64,000 nucleotides of DNA from the NCBI GenBank assembly GCA_020523905.1, contig JAJAPZ010000003.1, forward strand, positions 1 to 64,000, given 5' to 3'. Positions 1-9,091 of this stretch are shown here, one piece after another. Both the position numbers and the translations under genes were made by a program. Position 1 is the stretch's first letter. Each line of letters starts with the position of its first letter. The notes beneath the pieces were generated by a model. It was not told where the DNA came from and did not search any database. It worked only from the letters and a program-made list of their open reading frames with translations. Origin of the DNA: Candidatus Obscuribacterium magneticum (GTDB taxonomy: Bacteria > Elusimicrobiota > Elusimicrobia > F11).

Positions 1-660
<660 letters not shown>

Positions 661-673
661 GGAACTCTGAGTT

Positions 674-1609
674 ATGCAAAAAATATACAACGATATTACG
701 GAAACGATCGGCCGAACGCCCTTGGTTCGAATCAATCGGCTGACGAAGGATCTCAAAGCCACCGTGCTGGCCAAGCTGGAGTTCTTTAACCCGCTTTCCA
801 GCGTGAAAGATCGGATCGGGGTGTCGATGATTGAATCAGCCGAAACAAACGGCAAGATCAACAAGGACACGGTCATTATCGAACCCACCAGCGGAAACAC
901 TGGGATCGCTCTCGCTTTCGTCTGCGCGGCGAAAGGCTACCGCTTGATCCTTGTCATGCCGGAAACGATGAGTGTTGAGCGGAGGCGCCTCATGAAAATA
1001 CTCGGCGCGGAGCTCGTTTTGAGCGACGGCACGAAGGGCATGAAAGGGGCTGTGGAAAAGGCCGAAGAGTTGGCCCGAACCACAAAAAATTCCTTCATCC
1101 CTCAGCAATTCGACAACCCGGCCAACCCGGACATCCACCGCCGCACCACAGCGGAGGAAATCTGGGATGACACATCCGGCGAGATTGACATCTTTGTCGC
1201 GGGGATCGGAACCGGTGGAACGATCACGGGTGTGGGAGAGGTTCTTAAGAAGCGTAAGCCGTCGGTTAAAATTATCGGCATTGAACCAACGGCCTCTCCT
1301 GTTCTATCCGGCGGAAAACCGGGGGCCCATAAAATTCAGGGGATCGGCGCCGGCTTCGTCCCCAGCATCCTCAACCGGCAGGTGATAGATGAAATTATCA
1401 CCATCTCCCACGAAGAAGCGGGGGATTTCGCGCGAAAGCTCGCCAAAGAAGAGGGGATCCTGACGGGCATCTCCGGCGGCGCGGCCGTGGCGGTGGCCCT
1501 CAAGGTCGCCGCCCGAAAGGAATCCGCAGGGAAAGTGATCGTTACCGTTCTACCGGACACGGGGGAGCGTTACCTCTCCACATGGCTTTTTGAAGAGGAG
1601 ATTAAATGA
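674..1609 (+). CDS. cysK: Cysteine synthase (O-acetylserine sulfhydrylase)
   Basis: A 311-residue, full-length fold-type II PLP enzyme that makes cysteine from O-acetylserine and sulfide. TIGRTPLV lies near residues 11-18, the PLP lysine is K45 in SSVKDR, the substrate loop TSGNT is at 72-76, and the phosphate-binding GTGGT is at 179-183. It starts 13 bp after metY and its stop overlaps the metX start by 4 bp (ATGA), so it sits inside a sulfur assimilation operon. The same sulfide pool would then feed both cysteine (this enzyme) and homocysteine (metY). Cystathionine beta-synthase shares the fold but usually carries extra domains, which are absent here. Confidence 0.95.
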   Translation: MQKIYNDITETIGRTPLVRINRLTKDLKATVLAKLEFFNPLSSVKDRIGVSMIESAETNGKINKDTVIIEPTSGNTGIALAFVCAAKGYRLILVMPETMSVERRRLMKILGAELVLSDGTKGMKGAVEKAEELARTTKNSFIPQQFDNPANPDIHRRTTAEEIWDDTSGEIDIFVAGIGTGGTITGVGEVLKKRKPSVKIIGIEPTASPVLSGGKPGAHKIQGIGAGFVPSILNRQVIDEIITISHEEAGDFARKLAKEEGILTGISGGAAVAVALKVAARKESAGKVIVTVLPDTGERYLSTWLFEEEIK

Positions 1610-2754
1610 CCTCAGTAAATATCGGAGGCACGGCTGAGCCCGGCGTCGGCGTTACCCAAACGAAATATTACACCGGGTGCGAGCCGCCGAACCAACTGCG
1701 GCTTGAAGCCGGCGACAAGCTGGGCCCGATCACCGTTGCCTATGAAACCTACGGCCAGCTCAACAAGGATAAAAGCAATGCCATCCTCGCTGTCCACGCC
1801 TTCACGGGGGACGCCCACGCCGCCGGGATCGATCCGGAGACGAAACTCCCCGGCTGGTGGGAGTTCATGATTGGCCCGGGGAGAGCCTTCGACACCAACA
1901 AGTACTTCGTCATCTGTCAGAACAATCTGGGGGGGTGCCGGGGAACGACCGGCCCCTCTTCCATCAATCCCAAAACCGGCAAGCGCTACGGTCTTACGTT
2001 TCCGATGATCACCCTTGGCGATATCGTGACGGTCCAACGCCTATTGCTGGATCACCTCGGCATAGAAAAGCTTCTCTGCGTGGCCGGGGGGTCCATGGCG
2101 GGCATGATCGCCCTCCAGTGGGTGGCGTCCACTCCGGAGCGCGTTAAAAGCGCCATCCCCATCTCGACGGTGCTGAAACATTCGCCCCAGCAAATCGCCT
2201 TCAACGAAGTCGGCCGCCAAGCCATTATGTCCGACCCGGCCTGGCGAAAGGGGGACTATTATGACCACGGCCAGCCGGAGCGGGGCCTGGCCCTCGCCCG
2301 CATGATCGGGCACATCACCTACATGAGCGAAGAATCGATGGAAACGAAATTTTCGCGGAAACAGACCAAGGCGGAGTTCCTTCACAAATTCACGCCGGAC
2401 TTTGAGGTGGAATCGTATCTTCAATACCGGGGGAGCAATTTCGTGAAGCGCTTCGACGCCAATTCCTATCTCTATTTGTCGAAGGCAATGGACAACTTCG
2501 ACCTGGCCGGCAACAAGCTTTTCCCCGCCGGCCGGCCGGTGACGACCCGATTCCTTGTCCTCGCGTCGGCCTCGGACTGGCTTTATCCGTCCCATCAGAC
2601 GCTCGATATTGTAAAACTCTTAAAAGAGCGCCACGCGGATGCGGTTTATTGCGAAATTCCATCTACGTACGGGCACGACGCCTTCCTCATCAAAAATGAG
2701 GAGCAGATCCGCCTGGTGAGAAGCTTCCTGGAGACCACCTACAATGGCCGATGA
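1606..2754 (+). CDS. metX: Homoserine O-acetyltransferase
   Basis: A 382-residue alpha/beta-hydrolase-fold acyltransferase that activates homoserine for methionine synthesis. The nucleophile elbow is GGSMAGM with Ser163; most relatives have GGSMGGM, so one glycine is alanine here. The other triad residues are Asp324 (SASDWLYP) and His357 (YGHDAF). [14 protein letters not shown] at about 106-119 is typical of the family. It overlaps cysK by 4 bp and metW by 11 bp, implying translational coupling. Some MetX proteins use succinyl-CoA rather than acetyl-CoA, and sequence reading alone does not settle this. The adjacent metY argues for O-acetylhomoserine. Confidence 0.95.
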   Translation: MTSVNIGGTAEPGVGVTQTKYYTGCEPPNQLRLEAGDKLGPITVAYETYGQLNKDKSNAILAVHAFTGDAHAAGIDPETKLPGWWEFMIGPGRAFDTNKYFVICQNNLGGCRGTTGPSSINPKTGKRYGLTFPMITLGDIVTVQRLLLDHLGIEKLLCVAGGSMAGMIALQWVASTPERVKSAIPISTVLKHSPQQIAFNEVGRQAIMSDPAWRKGDYYDHGQPERGLALARMIGHITYMSEESMETKFSRKQTKAEFLHKFTPDFEVESYLQYRGSNFVKRFDANSYLYLSKAMDNFDLAGNKLFPAGRPVTTRFLVLASASDWLYPSHQTLDIVKLLKERHADAVYCEIPSTYGHDAFLIKNEEQIRLVRSFLETTYNGR

Positions 2755-3364
2755 CATCAAAGGTCCGACGGACCTCTCTCTGAACGACCAGATCATTTTC
2801 GAAATGGTCAAGGCCGGCGTCAAAGTCCTGGACTTAGGGTGCGGCAATGGGGAAATCCTCTATGCCCTCGAAAAATTCAAGAACGTGAGGGGCCAAGGAA
2901 TTGAGCTGTCCCAGGAGGCCATTTACCAGTGTGTGGAGAAGGGGTTAAGCGTCTTTCACGGGGATATCGACGGGGGTCTTTCCGAATATCCGGACGATGC
3001 TTTCGACACCATTATCCTGAATCACACCCTTCAGGAGGTCAAGCAGGTGGATTTTGTCATCAGTGAGGCCTTACGCGTCGGGCGAACTCTCATCGTGGCG
3101 TTTCCAAATTTTGCTTATTTCGAAGCCCGCTGGCGCCTCTGCTTCCGAGGACGAGCCCCTGTCATGTCGACGATGCCCCATCCCTGGTATGACACCCCTA
3201 ACGTCCGATTCCACAGCATTCGGGATTTCGAGGAATTCTGCCGGTTGAAGGGGTACCGAATTCTTGCTGCTCACAGCACGAGGCAAGATAAAGAGGTTAA
3301 ATTCTGGCCCAATTTACAGGCGGACAATGCCGTCTACGCCATCACCCGCCCGGGAACAAATTAA
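2744..3364 (+). CDS. metW: MetW, methyltransferase-fold partner of MetX
   Basis: A 206-residue class I SAM-methyltransferase-fold protein with the glycine-rich motif VLDLGCGNG at residues 28-36. The pattern of N-terminal motif I, a LNHTLQ(E) block and a C-terminal segment rich in aromatic residues matches MetW. MetW is habitually encoded next to metX and is required with it for homoserine acylation in several bacteria. The 11-bp overlap with metX supports that pairing. The start ATG is chosen because it gives a short overlap and the normal family length. It ends the metY-cysK-metX-metW operon. Confidence 0.92.
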   Translation: MADDIKGPTDLSLNDQIIFEMVKAGVKVLDLGCGNGEILYALEKFKNVRGQGIELSQEAIYQCVEKGLSVFHGDIDGGLSEYPDDAFDTIILNHTLQEVKQVDFVISEALRVGRTLIVAFPNFAYFEARWRLCFRGRAPVMSTMPHPWYDTPNVRFHSIRDFEEFCRLKGYRILAAHSTRQDKEVKFWPNLQADNAVYAITRPGTN

Positions 3365-3370
3365 AAGACC

Positions 3371-3500
3371 GTCATTGCGAGCCCGCCGCAGGCGGACGAA
3401 GCGCTTTACGTCATTCCCGCGAAAGCGGGAATCCAGGACGTGAACACCGGAATGGATTCCCGCTTTCGCGGGAATGACGATTCACTTCGTTCACAATGAC
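3371..3500. repeat. Composite palindromic intergenic repeat (copy 1)
   Basis: Two perfectly complementary 26-base arms (3409-3434 and 3454-3479) flank a 19-base loop. Each arm is itself a small hairpin: an 8-bp stem ATTCCCGC/GCGGGAAT around GAAA (TTTC on the distal arm). An outer pair GTCATTG (3371-3377)/CAATGAC (3494-3500) encloses the unit, together with a GCCGCAGGCGG stretch. The 20-base hairpin fits the ATTCCC-N8-GGGAAT form known from neisserial dRS3 repeats. It lies between the convergent ends of metW and the reverse-strand glycosyltransferase, so it could also act as a bidirectional RNA hairpin. Confidence 0.85.
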
Positions 3501-3506
3501 AGATCG

Positions 3507-4511
3507 CTATACTGGCAATGATGCCTGAGAATTCTTCTCCACGTTGACTGTCTTCCCTACGACATAGAGAGGCCGCCGCTTGGCTTCGGTGTGAACCCGT
3601 CCGACGTACTCCCCGAGAAGTCCGATGGCCAGGAGTTGAATCCCACCCAAGAAAAGAATCAAGAAGTGGAGAGAGGAAAAATTGATGGAAAACGTGGTTC
3701 CAATGACCTTCGCTGAAATAAGACTCAAGAGGGGAAGAAACGCCAAGAAAATGGAAAAAAATCCCAGATAAGAGGCCAACCGCAAGGGGAGAATCGAGAG
3801 GGCCGTAATCCCGTCAAATGCGAAGCGGAGCATCTTCTTATAATTGTACTTGGTGCGGCCATGGGCCCGCTCTGCCCGATCATAAGGAACACCTGTTTGG
3901 CGAAAACCTGTCCAGGCGGACAATCCCCGCATAAACCGGTGATATTCCGGCATGGACAAGAGCACATTGACCACGTTGCGACTGAGTAGCCGGAAGTCGC
4001 CCGCATCCAGGGGGATGTCGAATTCCGCGGCCCGGCTCATGACTCGGTAAAAAACCTTGGCGGTAAAAAGTTTTAAGAGACTCTCCCCTTTCCGCCGGCG
4101 CCGAACGGCGTAAACCACATCATAGCCTTCCTTCCATTTCCCCACCAGCTCCGGGATCACCTCCGGCGGGTCCTGCAAATCCGAATCGATGATGACCACC
4201 GCCGCTCCGGAGGAAAACTCAAGGCCCGCCGTAATCGCAATTTGGTGGCCGAAATTCCGGGACAAAGACACGGCCTTGGTCCTCGGATCGAGCTCGGCCT
4301 CACGGCAAATCAAATTAAAGGAATTATCCCGGCTGCCATCGTCCACGCAAACGATCTCATAGCGGGAGGCGAGTTTCGACAGGACGGCCCGCAAGCGCTC
4401 AAACAAGGGGCGGATGTTCTGCGCCTCATTGCATACGGGAACCACGACCGACAGCTCCGGCTCAAGAGCCTGATTCAATTCGTTACGATTTGATGCGACG
4501 TATCCCAGCAT
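3507..4511 (-). CDS. Family 2 glycosyltransferase, polyprenyl-phosphate sugar transferase type
   Basis: A 334-residue membrane-anchored GT-A glycosyltransferase of the DPM1/GtrB/ArnC group. These enzymes transfer a sugar from a nucleotide to undecaprenyl or dolichyl phosphate at the inner membrane. SVVVPVCNEA opens the catalytic domain. The nucleotide-binding DDGS is at 57-60, NFGHQ at 86-90, and the metal/substrate DSDLQDPP at 109-116. Two hydrophobic segments (about 235-270 and 280-305) form the C-terminal anchor, and the tail is basic. It is the only gene on the reverse strand and is convergent with metW. Its lipid-linked sugar could feed GT-C enzymes such as those at 49878 and 55866, but that link is inference. 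Confidence 0.9.
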   Translation of the reverse strand: MLGYVASNRNELNQALEPELSVVVPVCNEAQNIRPLFERLRAVLSKLASRYEIVCVDDGSRDNSFNLICREAELDPRTKAVSLSRNFGHQIAITAGLEFSSGAAVVIIDSDLQDPPEVIPELVGKWKEGYDVVYAVRRRRKGESLLKLFTAKVFYRVMSRAAEFDIPLDAGDFRLLSRNVVNVLLSMPEYHRFMRGLSAWTGFRQTGVPYDRAERAHGRTKYNYKKMLRFAFDGITALSILPLRLASYLGFFSIFLAFLPLLSLISAKVIGTTFSINFSSLHFLILFLGGIQLLAIGLLGEYVGRVHTEAKRRPLYVVGKTVNVEKNSQASLPV

Positions 4512-4597
4512 AGGTTTGGGCGCCGATCTTACGATAATTCACCCCCGTTTCACATCCCTGTCATCAATTTGCCTCGACTCCCCCGTATTCTAGGCTC

Positions 4598-4777
4598 ATG
4601 ATTGATAAAAACGAATGGGTTGAAACGTTTCAAACACTTATGGCCAGAGACACCTACCAAACGCTGACCGAAGCCGACGTCTACACCTTGACCTTGGCCG
4701 ATTTCCTCAAAATGCCGGACCTCGACTTTTCCACCCTCGCCAAGAAAGACCACACCCTCAGCGCCCTCTTCAACTAA
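4598..4777 (+). CDS. Possible small protein, 59 residues, unknown function
   Basis: An open frame from ATG 4598 to TAA 4775-4777 encodes 59 residues (begins MIDKNEWVETF, ends TLSALFN). It is acidic to neutral and soluble, with no membrane segment and no motif I recognise. It sits alone in the 369-base gap between the divergent glycosyltransferase (ends 4511) and the secreted NHL protein (4881). No Shine-Dalgarno sequence is visible. TATTCT at 4586-4591 ends 6 bases before the ATG, which would suit a leaderless transcript, but no -35 box is seen. An opposite-strand open frame at 4550-4753 looks less protein-like. A chance frame remains possible. Confidence 0.45.
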   Translation: MIDKNEWVETFQTLMARDTYQTLTEADVYTLTLADFLKMPDLDFSTLAKKDHTLSALFN

Positions 4778-4784
4778 AAGTTAC

Positions 4785-4813
4785 TTCCAACCGCCGCCTG
4801 CCACTTATATAAT
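4785..4813 (+). promoter_or_regulatory. Possible promoter for the NHL/transglutaminase protein
   Basis: A perfect -10 hexamer TATAAT lies at 4808-4813, about 67 bp before the start codon at 4881. The sequence 17 bp upstream is TTCCAA (4785-4790), a weak -35 with 3 of 6 consensus bases. The call rests on the -10 box and its position. Confidence 0.35.
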
Positions 4814-4880
4814 GACCCAACCGTAAAATGCCTGTCGGTCGCACCGCCTTTAAAAATTAAAGCGAGGTTTTCAGCGTCCC

Positions 4881-7800
4881 ATGAATAAACGTTGTCTTAT
4901 TTCTCTCCTGTTTCTTTTTACCGTTGTGTGCTCCTTTGCCTACGACAAGGTCAATTTTGAGAAGTCTATCGTCCTGGTCGACAAAAACGCCGAAATCAAA
5001 TCCCTGCGGCTGGACACACAAGGACGCTTCTGGATCATCAACGAAGCCAACTCCTCATTCCAGCTCATCACCCCCCGGGGGACGCCCGCTTTCACCATCG
5101 AACCCGCCAAGAAAAAACAACCCGGCTTTCTGGTTCCCACCGATTTCGCTTTTATGAAAGACGGCTCCCTCCTTGTGGCCGATGAAAAGGCCAATCAGAT
5201 CCTCATCCTCAGCACCGCAACCGCCGAAAGCGGGGCTGGGAAAAAGGCCAAAATCAAAGTCCATGTGGAGCGCCAGATTCCTTTTACCGCACCCAGCTGT
5301 GTGGCCGTCAGCCACGACGACATCATCGCCGCCGGAAGCAATAAAGACGGGACCATCCGCCTCTTCTCGTTGGACGGCATTCCCCTTCATGACCTTTTCA
5401 TCCCGGAAAAACACGCCTCCAAAAACGTCGTCTCCATGCAATTTACTGCGAACGGGACGCTCTGGGTGCTGGATGGAGGAAAAGGAGTTCTGCACCGCTT
5501 CTCCTCCGACCGCAAATGGCTGGGTGCTACGGAAGGCCTGGAAACGGCCAACAATCTGGCCGTCGATGAATACGGCTTTGCTTACGTTTCCCTCGGCAAA
5601 GGCCGCTGGAAGGAAATAAACAAGGACGGGAAAGTGACCGGCACCTTCGGCACCCAGGGCAAAGATCCCGGGAAGTTTCTGGAGCCGATCGGCGTCGTCG
5701 CCATCAACAAAAACCAGCTCTGGGTGGCCGACCGCGGCAACCAGCGCCTCCAGCTTTTCACGGTTAAAAACCAGGACAAGAAAGAACCCCTCTTTGCCGA
5801 CCCCGCCGCGCGGGTGCAGGTGCGGTTTAAGACCCGCTGGGTGGATCAAATCGTCCGGGCCGTGATGACCACCAAAGGCGAACTCCTCTGCCTGACGCCC
5901 AAGAACAAGTTCAATTGGGTGGATACCTCCGGCAAGGTCAAGTCGAGCTGGGGAAAGAAGGGCAAAGGGGCCAAGGGCTTCCTCTCCCCCTTTGCGATGG
6001 CGGAGGACAAAGAAGGCAACATTTGGGTTTCCGACACAGGCGACCACCAAATTAAATGCGTTTCCCCTGAGGGGGAGATCAACCGGACTCTCGGTCAGAA
6101 AGGAAAGGCGGAAGGGAACCTCATCGGGCCGACGTTCTTTCAGATCCGGCCGGACGGGTCCTTCGCCATTGTGGACAAAGACAACAAGCGGATCCAGGTC
6201 CTCGACGACCAGGGCATGTTTCTATTCTCCGTGGGTGAACAAGGCTCCGGAAAAGGAAAATTTTCAACCGTCGACGGTTTGGCTTTGAACGGCGACCGTT
6301 TCGCCGTTATCGACAATGCGCGGAAAGCGCTCCTTTTCTATGACACGCAGGGTAAGTTTCTTTACGAAATCGCCGACGAGTCCGGAAAAACGCCCATTTG
6401 GGACAACCTGGGGGCGATTGCGGCGGACCGGGACGGCCGGTTCTATGTGGCGGACAAGGGAGCCAAGCGCGTCCGGATTTTCAGCCCCACGGGAAAATTC
6501 ATGGCCGATCTGGCCCTCTCCGGAACCGGCCTCGCCCTCGGGCCCAGCCACGAACTTCTTCTCGTCGGTGAAAAAGAAATCAATCTCTATAGTGTTCATC
6601 TGGTCCCCGGGCCGGTCCCGAACTTAAGCCTTGAAGACGTTGACGGCGACATTTTTCTGACATGGGACCCCTCCTTGGAAGCGACGGAGTACCGCATTTA
6701 CCGGTCCTCCCATACGAACCGTTTCGCTCTTGTCAGCGTGACCTCGGCCACGCACTTTACAGACCTCGCGACCGTCCCGGGGGTTACCTACCGCTATTCC
6801 ATCAATGGTGTGAACGCCCTCGGCTACGAGGGCAACTGGACCCCGACCGACCCCATTAAGGCATCAAAAAAGAAAAATGTATCTTTGGTCAGCATTGCGG
6901 GCACGATCTTCAAACCGGTTTTCACCGCCGCCTTTAAATACTACGTCAAAGAGCCCATCGGCACCGTGATCATCAAAAACAACGACGACCAACCTCACCG
7001 GGACGTCAAGCTCGCCATCTCCCTGAAAAAATACACGGACTACGCCACCGAGACCGTGATTGCGAACATTGAGCCCGGAGAAATCATTGAAGTGCTGGTC
7101 ACCCTCACCTTCAACGACTCTGTATTGGAGCTGACCGAAAACACCCCCGTCCAGGCGGACATCCGCCTCGTCTTTTTCGCGGAGAATGAGGAGAAATCCG
7201 TGACGCAAAACGCTCCCTTGACCCTCTACTCCCGAAACGCCATCTCTTGGGCGGACAAAGCCCGCATCTCCTCATTCATCACGCCGCGGGATGTCCCGGT
7301 CATGGAATTCAGCCGTGTCGGAATCAAATCCTTCCTCGGGTTATTGAAGGGCACCACTCTTCCCAAACCGCTCGCCAAATCCGCTCTTTTCTTTGAGTCA
7401 ATGGCCGCCCTTGGAATCGCTTACGTCCCGGACCCAAAAACCCCTTTCGCGGAGGCGTCTGGGAACCCCCAAACCCTGGACTATGTTCAATACCCGCGGG
7501 AAACCCTGCGCCGAAAAACAGGGGATTGCGACGACACCACAGCACTTCTCTCCTCGCTCCTGGAAAGCATCGGCGTCGAAACGGCCCTGGTTGACACGCC
7601 CACGCACATCTTCATGATGGCCAATCTGGAGGACGCCGACCCCGTCAACATCGGTTTTCCCAAAGACCGGCTGGTGTTTTACCGCGGGTCCTATTGGGTT
7701 CCCATTGAGACCACGCAGCTCTCCAAGAACTTCCCGGACGCCTGGAAGACGGCGGTGGCCAACGTGCGCGCCGGCGAGGAGGAGAAAAATATTGAATTCA

Positions 7801-8345
7801 TCCGCGTCGTGGATGCCTCGGAAAAATATCCGCCCATCACCCTGGTCGAAAAAGATGAGTCTCAGCCGCCCTACCCTTTTGAAAAGCTGGAGGTTCCCTT
7901 CCCGGACCTCATTAAAAAAATGGAGGCCGAACGCTTTAAGTTTCAATTGGAAAACATCAACGCCCAAATCAAAGAACACCCGGAGGACAAAATGCTTGTG
8001 GTCCGCCTCGGCATGATCTATGTGGAAGGCGGCGAAAAGGAGGAAGGGGAGAAAATATTCAATTCTCTCGCGAACGACGCCTCGGTGGAAGTGGGAGCGG
8101 CGGCAAAAAACAACCTTGGGAACCTCGCCTTTTTAAAAGGGGATTATGCCGCGGCCGCCAAAGCCTATGAGGACGCCGCTGTTCTCTCCCCTTATGACGG
8201 CGGCATCGCTATCAACCGGGCGCGCGTGGCGGCCAAACAAAACGACCTTGAAAACGCCAAGAAATATTTGCGGGAAGCAAAAGACTTGAAACCCGATTGG
8301 CGCGAATACACCAAAGACTTTCCCGCAGAACTGGTACAGGAGTGA
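4881..8345 (+). CDS. Secreted NHL beta-propeller / FN3 / transglutaminase-like / TPR protein
   Basis: A 1154-residue exported protein. Residues 1-20 form a signal peptide ending SFA. Residues about 30-570 hold repeated NHL/six-bladed propeller units (DGSLLVADEKANQI, WVADRGNQRLQLF, WVSDTGDHQIKCV, FYVADKGAKRVRIF). Residues about 573-655 resemble a fibronectin type III domain (EYRIYRSS ... YRYSINGVNALG). Residues about 810-930 resemble a transglutaminase/protease core with Cys883 in GDCDD and His909 in PTHIFMM. Residues about 1010-1150 are TPR-like helices (AAKNNLGNLAFLKGDYAAAAKAYEDA). This suggests a periplasmic or surface scaffold with possible thiol-hydrolase or cross-linking activity. The substrate is unknown. 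A 205-residue exported protein follows 28 bp later, probably in the same transcript. Confidence 0.85.
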   Translation: MNKRCLISLLFLFTVVCSFAYDKVNFEKSIVLVDKNAEIKSLRLDTQGRFWIINEANSSFQLITPRGTPAFTIEPAKKKQPGFLVPTDFAFMKDGSLLVADEKANQILILSTATAESGAGKKAKIKVHVERQIPFTAPSCVAVSHDDIIAAGSNKDGTIRLFSLDGIPLHDLFIPEKHASKNVVSMQFTANGTLWVLDGGKGVLHRFSSDRKWLGATEGLETANNLAVDEYGFAYVSLGKGRWKEINKDGKVTGTFGTQGKDPGKFLEPIGVVAINKNQLWVADRGNQRLQLFTVKNQDKKEPLFADPAARVQVRFKTRWVDQIVRAVMTTKGELLCLTPKNKFNWVDTSGKVKSSWGKKGKGAKGFLSPFAMAEDKEGNIWVSDTGDHQIKCVSPEGEINRTLGQKGKAEGNLIGPTFFQIRPDGSFAIVDKDNKRIQVLDDQGMFLFSVGEQGSGKGKFSTVDGLALNGDRFAVIDNARKALLFYDTQGKFLYEIADESGKTPIWDNLGAIAADRDGRFYVADKGAKRVRIFSPTGKFMADLALSGTGLALGPSHELLLVGEKEINLYSVHLVPGPVPNLSLEDVDGDIFLTWDPSLEATEYRIYRSSHTNRFALVSVTSATHFTDLATVPGVTYRYSINGVNALGYEGNWTPTDPIKASKKKNVSLVSIAGTIFKPVFTAAFKYYVKEPIGTVIIKNNDDQPHRDVKLAISLKKYTDYATETVIANIEPGEIIEVLVTLTFNDSVLELTENTPVQADIRLVFFAENEEKSVTQNAPLTLYSRNAISWADKARISSFITPRDVPVMEFSRVGIKSFLGLLKGTTLPKPLAKSALFFESMAALGIAYVPDPKTPFAEASGNPQTLDYVQYPRETLRRKTGDCDDTTALLSSLLESIGVETALVDTPTHIFMMANLEDADPVNIGFPKDRLVFYRGSYWVPIETTQLSKNFPDAWKTAVANVRAGEEEKNIEFIRVVDASEKYPPITLVEKDESQPPYPFEKLEVPFPDLIKKMEAERFKFQLENINAQIKEHPEDKMLVVRLGMIYVEGGEKEEGEKIFNSLANDASVEVGAAAKNNLGNLAFLKGDYAAAAKAYEDAAVLSPYDGGIAINRARVAAKQNDLENAKKYLREAKDLKPDWREYTKDFPAELVQE

Positions 8346-8373
8346 AGGGGTACCAAAATCAATAGGAGGAAAA

Positions 8374-8991
8374 ATGAGAATGAGCAAACGCGGCACACTT
8401 GTTTTTATGTTTCTGATCGGATTCGTTTTTTTGGCTAAAGCAGAGGAAGCCGCCCCACCGGCGGCCCAGGTGGAGCCGGCATCCGCGGAAAAGAAGGTTG
8501 AAGCTCCGGCGCAAGCCCCCGCAGCACCTCAAACGACCGCACCGGTCAAAGCGGCTAAAAAGAAAGTGGCCAAAAAGACGAAAAAAACACCGGCTTCTGC
8601 TCCAACGATGGCCCCTCAGCAAACGGGCGCTCCGGCGACCCCCGCCAAAGCCGAGGAGAAGAAAAAATCAAAGGAAACCCTTCAGACCTGGCTAAAAAAC
8701 CTGCGGAAAAAGATCAACAAGACCCAATCCAAACCCAACAAGCTCATCGCGGTGGGCGCTGTCCGCGGGGATGATAAAGAAGATCCCACACCCCTCTATT
8801 GGAAAGGAAAAGCCGTCGATGGCGCCGCCAACGAAGCCGAGTTGAAAGCCTTCAACGAAGCGCTGGAGCCGGGCCTAAATGGCGACGCCGCAGGATCAAA
8901 GACCAAGCTGGAGGCGTTCATCGCCGCCTTTCCCCAAAGCCCCATGGTCCCCGACGCCCAAGAAGCGCTGAAAAAGCTGGCTGAAGAGTAA
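8374..8991 (+). CDS. Exported Ala/Lys/Pro-rich protein of unknown function
   Basis: A 205-residue protein with a strong ribosome site (AGGAGG, 8364-8369) before the ATG. A hydrophobic signal segment (TLVFMFLIGFVFLAKA) ends near residue 23. Residues about 25-105 are low complexity (Ala, Pro, Lys, Glu) with KKVAKKTKKT-type basic clusters, resembling histone H1-like or wall-binding tails. The C-terminal 60 residues (AFNEALEPGLNGDAAGSKTKLEAFIAAFPQ) look like one helical TPR-like pair. It follows the transglutaminase-like protein by 28 bp. A Lys-rich exported chain beside a transglutaminase-fold protein is suggestive of an enzyme-substrate or scaffold pair, but this is inference only. Confidence 0.75.
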   Translation: MRMSKRGTLVFMFLIGFVFLAKAEEAAPPAAQVEPASAEKKVEAPAQAPAAPQTTAPVKAAKKKVAKKTKKTPASAPTMAPQQTGAPATPAKAEEKKKSKETLQTWLKNLRKKINKTQSKPNKLIAVGAVRGDDKEDPTPLYWKGKAVDGAANEAELKAFNEALEPGLNGDAAGSKTKLEAFIAAFPQSPMVPDAQEALKKLAEE

Positions 8992-8998
8992 AGCCAAT

Positions 8999-9067
8999 CG
9001 TCATTCCGGCGAAAGCCGGAATCTAGGTGACGCCGAAAGGCGTCATCCCGACGAAAGTCGGGATGAC
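8999..9067. repeat. Three tandem GAAA-loop hairpins (repeat copy 2)
   Basis: Three perfect stem-loops follow each other, each closed by GAAA: 9003-9022 (8-bp stem ATTCCGGC), 9028-9045 (7-bp stem TGACGCC) and 9042-9067 (11-bp stem GTCATCCCGAC). The second and third share bases 9042-9045, so they compete. The unit is related to copies at 3371-3500 and 16171-16268. It fills most of the 100-base gap before metH. No T-run follows, so it is not a standard intrinsic terminator. Confidence 0.85.
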
Positions 9068-9091
9068 AAGGACCGCATCCCCAATAACAAC

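Noticed and set aside
721-745. A GGTTCGAATC stretch like the T-arm of a tRNA
   Set aside because: It lies in the conserved TPLVRINRL region of cysK, and no acceptor stem or anticodon arm could be found around it.
5055-6050. 331-codon open frame on the reverse strand
   Set aside because: It is the mirror of the NHL-repeat gene; its translation is Gly/Phe/His-rich with no motif, which is typical of antisense frames in GC-rich genes.
8999-9067. CRISPR-like repeat array
   Set aside because: The units are different palindromes without regular spacers; no array or cas gene occurs in the window.
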